64,000 nt of DNA. Source: Zychaea mexicana (taxonomy: Eukaryota; Mucoromycota; Mucoromycetes; Mucorales; Lichtheimiaceae). The DNA is taken from assembly GCF_025766255.1 (NCBI RefSeq), contig NW_026516794.1, positions 1 to 64,000 on the forward strand, read 5' to 3'. This document shows positions 48,261 to 58,943 of the stretch, one piece after another; position 1 is the first letter of the stretch, and the number at the start of each line of letters is the position of its first letter. The position numbers and the translations under genes are program-made. The notes under the pieces were generated by a model that had not been told where the DNA came from, made no database searches, and was given only the letters and a program-made list of their open reading frames with translations.

Positions 48261-48905
48261 TTTGAAAACTATAAAATTTTTTCAATCACTAGATTGTTAT
48301 ATTTTCTTATCTCATTTGAGAAATATTAAAAATTAAATTCTAGAGTTTATATTTTTATATTTCCATATCACTTTTTAAAAAATCAAAAAATATAATCCTG
48401 GGATTAGATTTTTATTATTCTAATAATAATAATAACAAAAACAAAAATAATTATTTTATTTTTTTTTCTTTAAGTCTAAAAAATAAAATTTATTTTATTT
48501 TAGCGAAGCTAATACTTTTCGGGTCTTTAGACCCTTCAAGTCTTTTTTTAAATCAAAAATTTACAATTTTTGAGGCGAAGCCTTGCTTCTTACTTTTTAA
48601 TTTATTAAAAAGAGTGAAACTTCGTTTTACTAAAAAGAATAAATTCTTTTTTTATTTAATAAAAAGACTTAAAAGGGGATAAACCCCCAGTTTATAGCTC
48701 CTTTTAGTCACTAAATATAAATCAAGGACTTAAAGAAAAAAAAATAATTTGTTTTTGTTTTTTGATATATAATTTAAGTGTTCAATTAGAAAAAGTTAAG
48801 TGTAACTTTACTTTTCTAATGAACATTATAGGTGATTTATGATATATAAAAAGAAATTATAGATTATAAATAATTTATTAAATTTTTTTAATCACTATAT
48901 TAATA
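48261..48905. repeat. ~630 bp AT-rich insert with direct-repeat ends
   Basis: AAATTTTTTCAATCACTA near 48276-48293 recurs as AAATTTTTTTAATCACTA near 48880-48897. In between are an AT-rich block, GCGAAGC words and an imperfect hairpin at about 48778-48830 (arms GTTCAATTAGAAAA / TTTTCTAATGAAC). It lies between Crypton B and the rest of the Helitron. It could be a small solo element or part of the Crypton target; no gene. Confidence 0.45.
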
Positions 48906-49720
48906 GTTAACCCTCAGAATGGTGTATGGATGCAAGTGACACTATGTTACTTATTGATATTGTGTATCCATCCATTCGTGCTTTTGATCCACAACTAGAG
49001 CACTACTATGGCCGCGCTATTTTAGCCGCTAAAAACGTTGACGTTGACGACATTAATGAAACAGCGTACATGCTTTTCCCTGGTGAAGGCAGAGAGTATA
49101 ACTCTACTGATCGAATTGTTAATGCGGATGACCCTGACTATGCTCGAGCCAACTATCCTGTTGGATTCCTCAACAGTTTGAGTGCTAGTAGACTTCTATC
49201 CCATTCTCTGCAGCTCAAAGTGGGTATGCCATTGGTGCGTTTGCGCAACATCAATCCTGATGCAGGTCTGTGCTACGGCACAAACGTTTTTGTCACCCGT
49301 CTTCTCGACCATTCGATTGCTGTTAAGCGAATTAATCAAGGCCATGCAGGGCAAGTGCATTATCTCCCTCGTATCCATATGTGTACTGCTGAGGGTGATT
49401 ATCCTTTCATCCTTTCGCGCCATCAATTCCCTGTCCACCCTACCTTCGCAATAACCATTCACAAAGCGCAAGGCCAAACATTAGAATATATTGGCATTCG
49501 CCTTCAAGAACCTGTGTTTGAGCATGGTCAACTATATGTTACATTTTCCTGTGCCACTATCCCAAATAACATCCACATTGCCGTCGACCTTTAAAACATT
49601 ACCGACCTCAATACAGCTTCCACTATCAACATTGTCTACCATGAGGTGCTTCTAAATCCTCCTCCACAACCACAAACACAACCATCACATCACACACAAC
49701 CTACTAGCACCGACGAGTAA
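48906..49720 (+). pseudogene. Helitron helicase, 3' part
   Basis: Carries the C-terminal helicase motifs: MLLIDIVYPSI, VGMPLVRLRNINP, then HPTFAITIHKAQGQTL (motif V region) and LYVTFSCAT (motif VI). In the PIF1 family the last reads LYVALSRAT, so the motif VI Arg is Cys here (one C-to-T step from CGT). TAA at 49592 interrupts a Pro/Gln/Thr-rich tail that stays in frame to TAA 49718. The frame continues from 43739 only after skipping Crypton B and the AT-rich insert; the exact junction is not resolved. A Helitron 3' hairpin with CTRR was not found with confidence. Confidence 0.83.
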
Positions 49721-49937
49721 AGCTTTACGCTGCTCTACCCATCATCACAATATAGATTTCTTTTTTTTCTGTTATTGCTATTTTTATTATTATCCATCTA
49801 TTTCTTTCTGTTCTACTGTCAAGCATCATCTGTCGCCCTGTTTTCTGAGGTTGGGGTTCAGGTTTAGAGGGGGTGTTGGGGGGACGCAAATATGATCATC
49901 AATGTCATATTAGCAAAAGCATCTCTAGACCCTAACA

Positions 49938-50186
49938 ATGAATTGGGTTTCAGTCTTTGATTTAGTAAGTAGAGCGAGCTTAATTGAGCGTGTAACCATC
50001 GCATCTTTCATAATGTCCAAAGTTTTCCATCTCAACAAAATGTCCAAGACCCATTTCAAGAGCAAGAGAATTCCACCTTTGAAGATTCTAACATGTAAAT
50101 TTTGCGAAGAAACTGAACACGATCTGTTCAGTTGCGAGGTGTACATCGAATTGCACGACTACCTCATTATTTGCGAGGATTGCTGA
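49938..50186 (+). CDS. small protein with zinc knuckle, function unknown
   Basis: 82 residues from ATG 49938 to TGA. The C-terminal half has CKFCEETEHDLFSC, an exact C-x2-C-x4-H-x4-C zinc knuckle, then a hydrophobic stretch and CEDC at the end, perhaps the start of a second metal site. Upstream is basic (KMSKTHFKSKR). No other copy in the window. Could be a host gene exon, since it lies between a Helitron end and a retroelement, or a gag fragment. No splice signal was traced. Confidence 0.4.
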   Translation: MNWVSVFDLVSRASLIERVTIASFIMSKVFHLNKMSKTHFKSKRIPPLKILTCKFCEETEHDLFSCEVYIELHDYLIICEDC

Positions 50187-50786
50187 TGTGTTGGGCATGA
50201 ATCATCTGAGAGTACGGAATGCATTAACTCGGGTAATTAGCGTTGACACGGTAAAATGATACAAATATTCTTACTGTGTATGAAGTATTAACTTTCACTG
50301 GGCTTGCAGGGGAATATCAAGGGGTAGAAAAGAGCTTGATATTACCTTGATATACAGCTTTTCTATAAAATATAAAGGTGTTTTCAAACAGCTTGATATT
50401 TAGCTTTTCGAGTAAATATCAAGGTCTTTTTACACCTTGATATTTTTATGCGCATGTAGTCCCTAAGCTCATAATTTGACTACATCATGCATGTAGATGT
50501 CTATAACGGTCTTACTATACATTGCATTTGCACCGGGTGCCTTCTGTAGTAGGTTCGTAAAAAGAAGGATTACGCATTGCATATTATCGTTCTTTTTATC
50601 ACACATATAGTAAACGGACAAAGCATGCTATTGGTTTTTATATTCATAGTCATGTGTAATATATATATTATTATAGGTGGCCACAACCGTTTTTATTATA
50701 TTTTGTATAAAACGTCAATACAAGATTATGCTTTATAGAACATTAAAAGAACGTCACCAAATGTAAGTCTATGTTATGTAATGATT
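50187..50786. other. non-coding stretch with clustered CTTGATAT repeats
   Basis: 50311-50447 holds six occurrences of TATCAAG or its complement, several as inverted pairs around AGCTTTTC. Might be a small foldback element. Nothing else is seen. Confidence 0.5.
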
Positions 50787-53345
50787 TTAAAAGGAAGGCT
50801 GTAGTCGAAAAGAGATAATGCAAAGGATGGCAGTCCTGCTACGGAAAAATGCATGTTGAGTCAAATTATAAGTGAAAGCAAAAGCAGCGCAGAAGGAGAT
50901 GTTCATAGACAATTTTGGAGATGACATACCTAAAAGACACAATGAAGATTGTTAGTGAAGAATCCAGAATGCATAATTCATAGGATGAAGGAGTTAAAGA
51001 CCGGCCGCGAAAGGAGCAGTTTGATATATACCTACTATGAACATGGCGGATCCATCCTTCTGCAATGTTGACAGCCAAAGGATGATGTCATGCTTGTCAG
51101 ATGGCTTGCTCTCCAAGATCAGATGCTCGGTGCCTTGATTCACATTTCCTCTGAGCTTTATTCTGAATGCGGCTACTTCGCCTGGATCAAGCACCAAATT
51201 CTCCTCGAGGGTGACATCGTGACAGTTATCAGTAGTACCATCAGTAGCTACATTGGCATGCACAGCAGGAAAGGCATTGCGGTCATCCACTTCTATGGCA
51301 GGGCCGCAGTGTTCAGGATCACTAGGGCCGAAACCCCAATGTATCGGTATACACCATTCACCGTTTGAATCACCGTTTGGCAAGGGGTTGAAGATGAGCT
51401 GCTGCTCAAACACATCCACCTTTGCCCGCGTATGGTAAAGAAAGTCATGACCGAGAATGAGAGGAGTGTTGTCATTCTTCACCACCAAAAATCAATGTCG
51501 CACAGTTACATCCTTGGATAGTGTCAGGGCCGTGATCAGAGCGCCGACAGGTCGTTCAATGGCTCCTCCTCCAAACTTGATTAGACGGGTGGTAGGGGTG
51601 AGCTCACTATTTAGCCCTAGTTGCTGTACAATTTGCCACGGCAAGATTGATACATGAGCACCGCCGTCGACCAAAGCCTCGACTTAAACACTGGCGATGA
51701 GGGCATACACAGCTTGCAGTTGTCGCATCTCTCGATTTGACGTAGTATTGATGACGTGTTGATTATGATTTACCGAGCTCATATGCACTTGTGCCTCGAC
51801 GTCTTCCCTCGATTTAGTTGGTGCAATGTTTGAACTATTGCTACCCATGCCTTGCAAAACTTGTTGGCGTAGTCCTGGTGCATAATACAACAACTGTGGC
51901 AGTGGGATGTCAATGTTGGTCTCCCAAAGGGCCTTGTTGATGTCAAAGTGTTGCACTTGTTGTTGATTATCTAGGATCAAGGGAAACTGTTGAGCTACGC
52001 GATGTTGCAATGATGGAGGCACCTCCCCACGAGCAATGGCCTCTTCGTCAGCCTTTTTATATCGCGCCTTTGCCGCTCGTGCCTTAGCCAGATTTTCCAA
52101 GAGTTTTTGTCGCCTTTCGTCCTCTTGGTCTGTGTTGGGTGTCGTAACTGGTGGGTGATCGAGTTGCATCTCACCATTCGATTCATGCGACCTTTTTGAT
52201 CCTGTAGTTATTGGTCTAGTGGACATTCCAGCATCACCAACAGCATGCACCTCTCTGATGACGTTCACCGGATGTTCTTGATGAGTTGATGTAGCAGTCG
52301 TACTTGAGGATTCCGGAGCCAACATGTTTCTGTTGGTCCGTCGTTTTTGGCAGGTGTTTGATCTGTGATCTGGCGATTGGCAGAAACGACAATGATGACG
52401 GCATTCTGCGGCCTTGTGACCCGCATTGTTACAGTTGTAGCACCGGAATTGGTTGCCACTAGCAGTGGATGATTGAGACAAGAGATCACGAAACCGTGAT
52501 TCCATACGATCCATAGCATTTGCGATGCTATTGTCAATTCGCTCCTGTAGATCTCGCTCCTGCGGTCGTTGGCGTTGTTGAATAGATATGGGTTGCTGCG
52601 CGGCTGCAGTAGCGACATGGACAGGTGCTGGTGCTTGTTGATGATAATAAGAAAACAGTTGTGTTGCAGGATGTGGTGATGCAGCTTGCGGCACCATTCC
52701 AATCCCGACTGCATGGCGGATCAGGTGCATCTGCCGTTCAGCTGCTACCAAAGCCTGTCGTAGTGCTGTTAGGGATGTAGGTGCTGCATCTAGGACATGT
52801 TCTTTGTATTCCGTACACAATCCACCTATGATGTCCGTGATCTTGTCTTGTAGTCGAAGCTTCGCCTTGTCGCCTTGTTCAAATCGATGTGCAAGCGCCA
52901 CCTTGCTGGTCATATATTTGAGACCCTTTTCTTCTGTAAGCTGGTTTCTGGATCGATACTCTAACCGATATCGTTCAGTCCATCTGGATGTAAGGAAAGC
53001 TTCTTTGAACTTGTAGACAAAGCATGTTTCGTCGTCATCTTCTTCAAATTTAGTGGTGCTATCCCGTTCGAATTCTTCTTTGTACCACTCTTTAGCAATC
53101 CCCTTTAGCGACAGGTGGGCCATGTCAAGCTTCCTTTGTTCCGTGTGCCAATTGTTTGCCATTGCCGCTTCTTTGAATTCGTCTAAGAATAGCAAAGGAT
53201 CATCTCGGTCCGGATCACCGTGAAATTGAGGAGCTTCCATGCGGGTTGTTTCCATATGAAGCACCATGTGATGATTATTGTTGTTTGGTGAAGCTGTCAT
53301 CTGACCTTCACCTGACATTGTAGAGGATAATATAGATGCAGCCAA
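50787..53345 (-). pseudogene. Gypsy-like gag and aspartic protease, spliced, no reverse transcriptase
   Basis: ATG 53345. The gag domain has FHGDPDRDDPLLFLDEFKEA; the nucleocapsid part has two exact zinc knuckles, CYNCNNAGHKAAEC and CRFCQSPDHRSNTC. A charged coiled region follows. In the same frame after TAA 51682-51684 comes a retropepsin-like domain: LVDGGAHVSILP (active Asp; DGG instead of DTG/DSG) and LILGHDFL. TGA about 51490 replaces a likely Trp. An intron at 50930-51031 (GTATAT donor, CACTAAC branch, TTTTAG acceptor) adds 46 codons ending TAA 50787. RT, RNase H and integrase are absent. Intron and short tail raise the possibility of a co-opted gene; the two stops argue it is now dead. 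Confidence 0.78.
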
Positions 53346-53448
53346 AGTGTTTCAGACAGAAATGAAATGCTTTCGTTCAACCGTTTGCTGTTTGCTTTTA
53401 TTTCTTTTGTTACGATGCCTTGGCAGTATAGATATCAATCACTGCTCA

Positions 53449-53460
53449 GCTTCTCCACCA
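53449..53460 (-). promoter_or_regulatory. putative primer-binding site
   Basis: Directly after the LTR (one base gap) the minus strand reads TGGTGGAGAAGC, starting with TGG as expected for pairing with a tRNA CCA end. The tRNA was not identified. Confidence 0.5.
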
Positions 53461-53461
53461 A

Positions 53462-53935
53462 TGTTGTAGCTGAGCTTAGAGTGATATAGACGTCACTGAC
53501 TGCCAAATCCAAATACAATATAAATACCGTGTACAGAACAAAATAACATGAAAGAGAGTACAATATGAGGGGATGAGCTACATACCGTGTGCAAGCACGC
53601 AATGACAATATACAGTGAGATACAGGAGTTTGGCAATTACAATTAGGTTCCAGGAAGTGATAATAACTACAATATTAAATCCGATCCGTCAATATCAGAA
53701 GATCTTGAGCAACCGTTTACACCGTCCAATGTCTCACATACAGTGATCAAGAGGTAAGCCGTTATAGGATAAAGCCGTTTGTTAAGCAGACAAGAAGTAT
53801 GTAGGAGAGAAAAGAGCTCTCGATTCTTTATTTTTACTCAATATTCATTCTTATATCCGTTCATGCATGATAGAACTCATGTGTAGCACAATTTTGAATT
53901 ATAGAGATACAGTCACGGATTTTCTGGGCACAACA
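53462..53935 (-). repeat. 5' LTR of the gag-protease element
   Basis: 474 bp on the minus strand, starting TGTTGTGCCC and ending CTACAACA, with 5-bp inverted TGTTG/CAACA tips. It precedes the primer-binding site and gag start. No second LTR is in the window, so the element is truncated at its 3' side. Confidence 0.65.
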
Positions 53936-54246
53936 ATTTAGATTGTGACTTTCTTTAAGGAACAAATCGGAGCTGAACTTAAATTATGTGACGTACATTT
54001 ATAAGGTATAAATACAATATCTTTTTGAGATTTCTTTTTATTCTTTAGTCTTCCCAGTTTCCCCACGAGAAAAAAACAAACTGGACCCTTTACACTATTT
54101 ATATCTACTACATCTACTCTTTCTGCTATCTATATCTAAATACCTTTATTCAAACACTTATACACATATACAACTACATCTCTATACATAAAACAAACAA
54201 TTATTAGGTATTCTTATAAAGGAGAGTTAAGTATAAAAGTAAAGGT
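53936..54246. other. non-coding stretch
   Basis: Pyrimidine- and TATA-rich DNA before the Merlin gene; nothing specific. Confidence 0.4.
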
Positions 54247-55928
54247 ATGCCAATCTACAACAATATCCCTACACCTACTGAGCCTTGCTTCTTCAATACT
54301 GAGGCTTGTATTCAGTATCTATATGAAGAAGGCATTTTTACCGTAGTATGAAGTGCCTTAACTGTGACTGGGATATGCCTCTTTCTTGGGCTAGAGGAGC
54401 AAATGGCACTTTCCGATGTACTAGCTGTAATTTGGAGTGGACTGTTCAGACTCATTCCTTTTTTTAACACCTGAATATACCTCCACATGTTGTCTTACAA
54501 ATTGGTTTAGAATTACTAATTAATACTAGTGCTACTAATATTATTAATAAGACTAAACTAACTTGGGAGACAGTTCGCCAAATAAGATATGATTACTTTC
54601 AACTAATCATTGAAGATATGGAGAGTATATTTGAAGGTATGTATATTTCTCTTTCTACTTTAATTATTGTATTTTATAACTAATAATAATATAGGTGAAC
54701 CAATTGGTGGCCCAGGAATTATTGTGGAGATCCACGAGTCGAAGTTTGGTAAAAGAAAGCTATCTGCCAATGGTATTAGTAGCTATGTTGAAGGTGTTTG
54801 GGTTTGGGGGGCAGTAGAATGTACACAAGAAAGACATATCGTAATCTTGAATGTAGACTAGTGCAACTGCCCTACATTAGAACACTTGATCCAAAAGTAT
54901 ATCCTTCCTGGATCAATCATTTACTCTGATGGATGGGCAGCCTATAATACCCAACGGTTAGAGAGGATGGGTTATACCCATCATATGGTGAACCATGAGC
55001 TATATTTTGTTATTCCTAGTACACAGATCCATACCAACACTATTGAAGGTGACTCTTAAAAAATATTCTCCTTTTATATATTATCTAATACTCTCTTTTA
55101 GGCAATTGGGGTGGGATAAAGCAGCTCATTACCCACAACTATAGAACTAGAAAGCTAGTTAAAAAGCAGCTTTTTTGGTTTATTTGGCAAAGGCGGTTTG
55201 CTGATGATATATGGAATCATTTTCTCCGTGTTATAAAGGAATCATATTTCATAGATCCTAGTGATCGGCAGCTACCTTTTGAGGGTAATACTAATAATGC
55301 TGTTAGGCTCTTAGAACCTTTCTCTGAAGTACCGGTAGAAGAAGGAGAAGATCTGGATCAAGAGGAGGGTAATATAGACCTTCTTAACCTTGAAGAAAAA
55401 AGAGAAGAAGTAGAAGAAGAACAAGGACAAGATGACGAAGAAGAAGAACATCAACAGCAACAAGAACAGCAAAATAGGGCCCTTCTTAATCTGCAAAGAC
55501 AAAGGGTCCTACAGCATATAGAGCATCGGGATGAAAGGAGATGGCAGCAACAACAGCAAGAACGTGAGCAACAACAACAACGACATAGACAGCAACAACG
55601 CCAGTCACAACAGCAATCTGAGCAGCAAGAGCAAAGACAACAGCAATAACACTTACAGATGCAGCAGCTTTTACAGCAACAACAACAGCAAATAACACAG
55701 CTGCAATCTGAATTGGAGTCAAAAGACCAACAGATCCAATAACAGCAACAGCTCTTACAGTAGCAATGGCATTTGATTTCTCAGCTAAATCAGCTATATA
55801 TACAACAACATCAGCAACAAGCATAGTAAGTACAATAAGTACAACAAACAAGTAATAATAATATTATTACTATTATTAGTGATGAGGATGAAAATAGTAG
55901 TAGTGAGGAAGTTAATATAGAAGATTAG
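54247..55928 (+). pseudogene. Merlin/IS1595-like transposase with Gln-rich and acidic tail
   Basis: N-terminus MPIYNNIPTPTEPCFF, then a frameshift near 54345 to a zinc ribbon (MKCLNCDWDMPLS...FRCTSCNLEW). Introns 54637-54694 (GTATGT, CTAAT branch) and 55049-55101. DDE core: IIVEIHESKFGKRKL (Glu-His-Glu in place of IDES, so the first Asp seems lost), GSIIYSDGWAAY and HTNTIEG. The tail is unusual: acidic EEE blocks, then about 120 residues dominated by Gln, then ISDEDENSSSEEVNIED and TAG 55926. Stops TAA about 54464, TAG 54859, and six in the Gln tail (55647, 55740, 55761, 55824, 55827, 55836), all TAA or TAG, with no frameshift after exon 1. Confidence 0.78.
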
Positions 55929-56582
55929 CCTTATTTTCCTTCCCTTCTTCACTCTTTTTCTCTACTTTTATTCCTTCCTCCTTTTCATTCTCTCTCTACT
56001 TATGCTACCTTGCAAACGCTTTTCTATCTTATCTATTCTATATTTTACTCTTATATAAATATCACTCTATTATTTCTATATTATATATATTTATAGTAAG
56101 ATAAAAATAAGTAGCAAATTTTTTTTACAAATCTGGCCTTTTTTTTAGCTGAGATTACTGCTTATATGTGACTCTATATGTAATTTTTTTTCCTACACTC
56201 TAGAAACATTTAGGTAAGCCAGAAATGAGGTTTAATCTTACTGGTCGCAGAGGGATTGGAATTGTTGATCTTCTGGGTCTAAAGCTGATGCCTTAACCAC
56301 TTTCGCACCTACCTTTCTATATATAGTAGTCGAGAAAAACAGTCACTTTATAAGGAAAAGCAGTTACACCAGGTAGATTCTTACGGTCACCCGTCCAAAA
56401 TAATTATGAAAATGATGAATTATGTAATAAATTATATAAATATATAAAACTTTTTATTAAAATAAATAATATCAATAACTATAAAAAGTATATATGTAAA
56501 GACAATATTATTAGAAATAGAAAACATATTTAAAAAGTATAAATTAATAAAGAAAATTGCATGAGATGGATAAATTAAAAAT
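55929..56582. other. non-coding stretch containing a tRNA-like relic
   Basis: Pyrimidine-rich then AT-rich DNA. The tRNA-like part is listed separately. No gene. Confidence 0.4.
56242..56309 (-). other. degenerate tRNA-like sequence
   Basis: The minus strand reads GGTGCGAAAGTGGTTAAGGC (A-box-like) and later CAATTCCAATCCC near a T-arm and CTGCGACCA at the end. Acceptor pairing is only partial and the length (68 nt) is too short for a Leu/Ser tRNA, which the GTGGTTAAGGC D-arm suggests. It may be a tRNA pseudogene or a SINE head. Confidence 0.35.
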
Positions 56583-57535
56583 ATGGGACCTATCTTACAT
56601 ATAACCCATACTTCCTTTGGATTGGACTTTGGAGTATTATGGCGTAGCTCCCCTGCAGTGACAGAGGCTTCTATTAGAGAACACATCCAACGATATTGGT
56701 TCCTTCTCCCCTCAACTTTGGACGATGGATGTCAAGACGTCGATTTAATGCCATTCTTGCAGCTCATACACTAGAGCATCTAAATATTATGCAATCAAGA
56801 CGAGCCGAAGATCCTTTGATCCCTATTCGTGCATTTGTTGACGAGTGCAATGCAAATCTGGTTGATGCCTTGCAACCTGGAAGCGTGTTGACAATTGATG
56901 AGAGTATGAACTAATAGGTTAGAAAGGTTTCACAAATGCCTAATGTCAAGAAGATCATTTCTAAACCCCATCCTATTGGTTAAGAATTTAAAACACTTGC
57001 TGATGCAATGACCAACATCATTATTCGTCTCGATATCAGCGAGAAAACTTTTTAGTGGAAAAAGTTTGGTGATTAAGGTGCTGTCATCTCCACTGTTTTG
57101 CGCCTCTCCGAACCTTGGTTTGCAACTAGAAGAACAGTTCTTACTGATTCCTGGTTTGGAACTCGTGCATGTGCTACTGTTCTTTATCAACATAGGCTCT
57201 ATAGCATTATAGCAATGAAGACGAGAGCATACTGGCTGCGCAATGTATCTCATGGTTTGCTGTCTCAACTTAGGGAATAAGCTGGATCTTCAATTTCACT
57301 GGTTGGAACCATTGATGAGGTTCTGATGGCTATCTGTATTCTTCGTGACAGAATACTGCATTGCTTCATCAGCACTTGCAGCATAACAACACTGGGCTCA
57401 GAGGTGACTTATGTTATGAAGCGGGGAAACCAAAGCTATCTTGCAACCTTCCATCGTCCAACTGTTTTTGATGACTACAATGCTGGAAAAGGCGCAGTAG
57501 ATAGGGTAATTATTAAGATAGCTAATAGATTTTAA
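56583..57535 (+). pseudogene. PiggyBac-like transposase relic
   Basis: Blocks typical of DDE_Tnp_1_7: SSPAVTEASIREHIQRYW, SRRRFNAILAAHTL, VLTIDESMN (first Asp), TVLTDSWFGTRACA (second Asp), HRPTVFDDYNAGKGAVD (third Asp region). A 1-nt loss near 56697 separates the first block; from 56696 on a single frame runs to TAA 57533. It holds six stops, all TAA or TAG: 56912 and 56915 (family QW after ESMN), 56981 (Gln in PIGQE), 57053, 57074 and 57278. 5' end and N-terminal domain are missing. Confidence 0.83.
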
Positions 57536-57760
57536 TTTTTTTCTTTATAACTTAATTGATTACTATTATTCTTTAAATTGCTATTATACCTCAAAATAAT
57601 GTTTTTTTAATACTTTACTATAACTAGAAATATTAAAATAATTATATATATATATATATATATATCTTTTCTTGTTATAAAAAATGCAACATATTTATTT
57701 CTATATAATTAAAACAATAATACTTTAAAAAATAATAGAGAAATAATCAATAAACACTCT

Positions 57761-57983
57761 CTCCTCTTCTTTCTTCCAGTCTTTAAAATCTTCGATTTTA
57801 AAACCAAAAAACGAAGTTTTTTCTATGAGCGAAGCTTATCCTTCATTATTATTAATTATATAAAAAAATACTAGTAGGTATTTTTCTAAGATTAATATAT
57901 ATTTTAGATTCGCTTCACTCATAGAAAAAACTTTGTTTTTTTTTCATCTTCGACTAGACTAGAAGGAAGGAGAAGAAGAGGAG
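57761..57983. repeat. intact 223 bp MITE with ~75 bp inverted arms
   Basis: Left arm CTCCTCTTCTTTCTTCCAGT... and right arm its reverse complement through AACGAAGTTTTTTCTATGAG. Same family as the one split by Crypton A. It would fold into a long hairpin. Confidence 0.75.
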
Positions 57984-58755
57984 ATTTAATAAATTTTTAA
58001 AAAATAATTTATGTTATCTATATTAAATTATAAATCAACTTTTTATTATATATTATCTAAAAATAAGATATTAAAATTTAGTTTAATATCTAATAGTAGA
58101 TAATATATTATAAATCTTTATATTATATCTTAGATATATATATTATTTTAGAAATATTTGATATTTCTGTCAATTATAATAGCATACATCCAGATAGGGT
58201 ATCAACAACAACAACTGCAATAACATGACATCATCCTATGATATTATTCGCACACATTCCTGGGAGATCTGAGCCTTTTCTTTCTTTTTAGCTTTAGCAA
58301 AAGCAAATGCTTTTCTTAGCGATTATTTAGTCCACCAGAGAAAAGAAATATTACTCACTTTACATTTCGAGAGCAGCTCTGTACTGAGATGATATTCGAG
58401 TATCAATCAAGTATAGAAATAGCAACGGAAACCGAAGAACAACAGCAGTAGGACTAAGAGAATGTGATACATGATCTGTTATCCATTGGCTAATGCATTG
58501 TCAAGGCAACTGGCATATAGTATTCTTGCTAGTGGATTTGCCAAATCTGCAAAGCAAAAAGCACATTGTACTGCAGCTGCACTTCGATAAAGGGTCTATG
58601 CAAAGGTAGTTGTTATAGAACTCACGTACAAGCAAGACAAATATAAGATCAATGATATAACTTATATAAAATAATTTTAATTGTGCCATTCTACTATTCT
58701 ATTATCTTTTTTCACCTCTTTTCTTTTGTTTTGAAGAATATAAACAGTCCCTAAG
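57984..58755. other. non-coding stretch
   Basis: AT-rich and then mixed sequence with no gene that I can support. Confidence 0.4.
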
Positions 58756-58777
58756 TAGACACTAGATCTAGTGTCTA
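58756..58777. promoter_or_regulatory. perfect 22-bp palindrome
   Basis: Core GACACTAGATCTAGTGTC extended by two matching bases each side. A 16-bp version recurs at 58944-58959. Both lie upstream of the two-exon gene at 59000; a dimeric protein could bind here (inference). Confidence 0.4.
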
Positions 58778-58943
58778 TAATTACTACCTATTACTGAACG
58801 AATTAAAAGATGTATAACAAAGCAAACAATAAGTTCTGGAATATATCCAATGACATGTAGGTATATCATGGCCCTATGCTGTATATATTGAAATATTAGA
58901 AAAAAATAGCGAAAACTGCAACTGCTATAAACACTCAAAGGAG

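Noticed and set aside
43741..48920. Exact rejoining of the Helitron frame across Crypton B
   Set aside because: Neither the Crypton ends nor the AT-rich insert ends restore the frame cleanly; TTAATA occurs on both sides but gives stops.
55640..57535. Reassignment of UAA/UAG to glutamine in this genome
   Set aside because: Several UAR codons stand at Trp positions (chromodomain VKWK, Helitron Trp before PEI, PiggyBac QW), and some otherwise sound frames end at UAA or UAG. C-to-T mutation explains both, so I keep reassignment only as a test.
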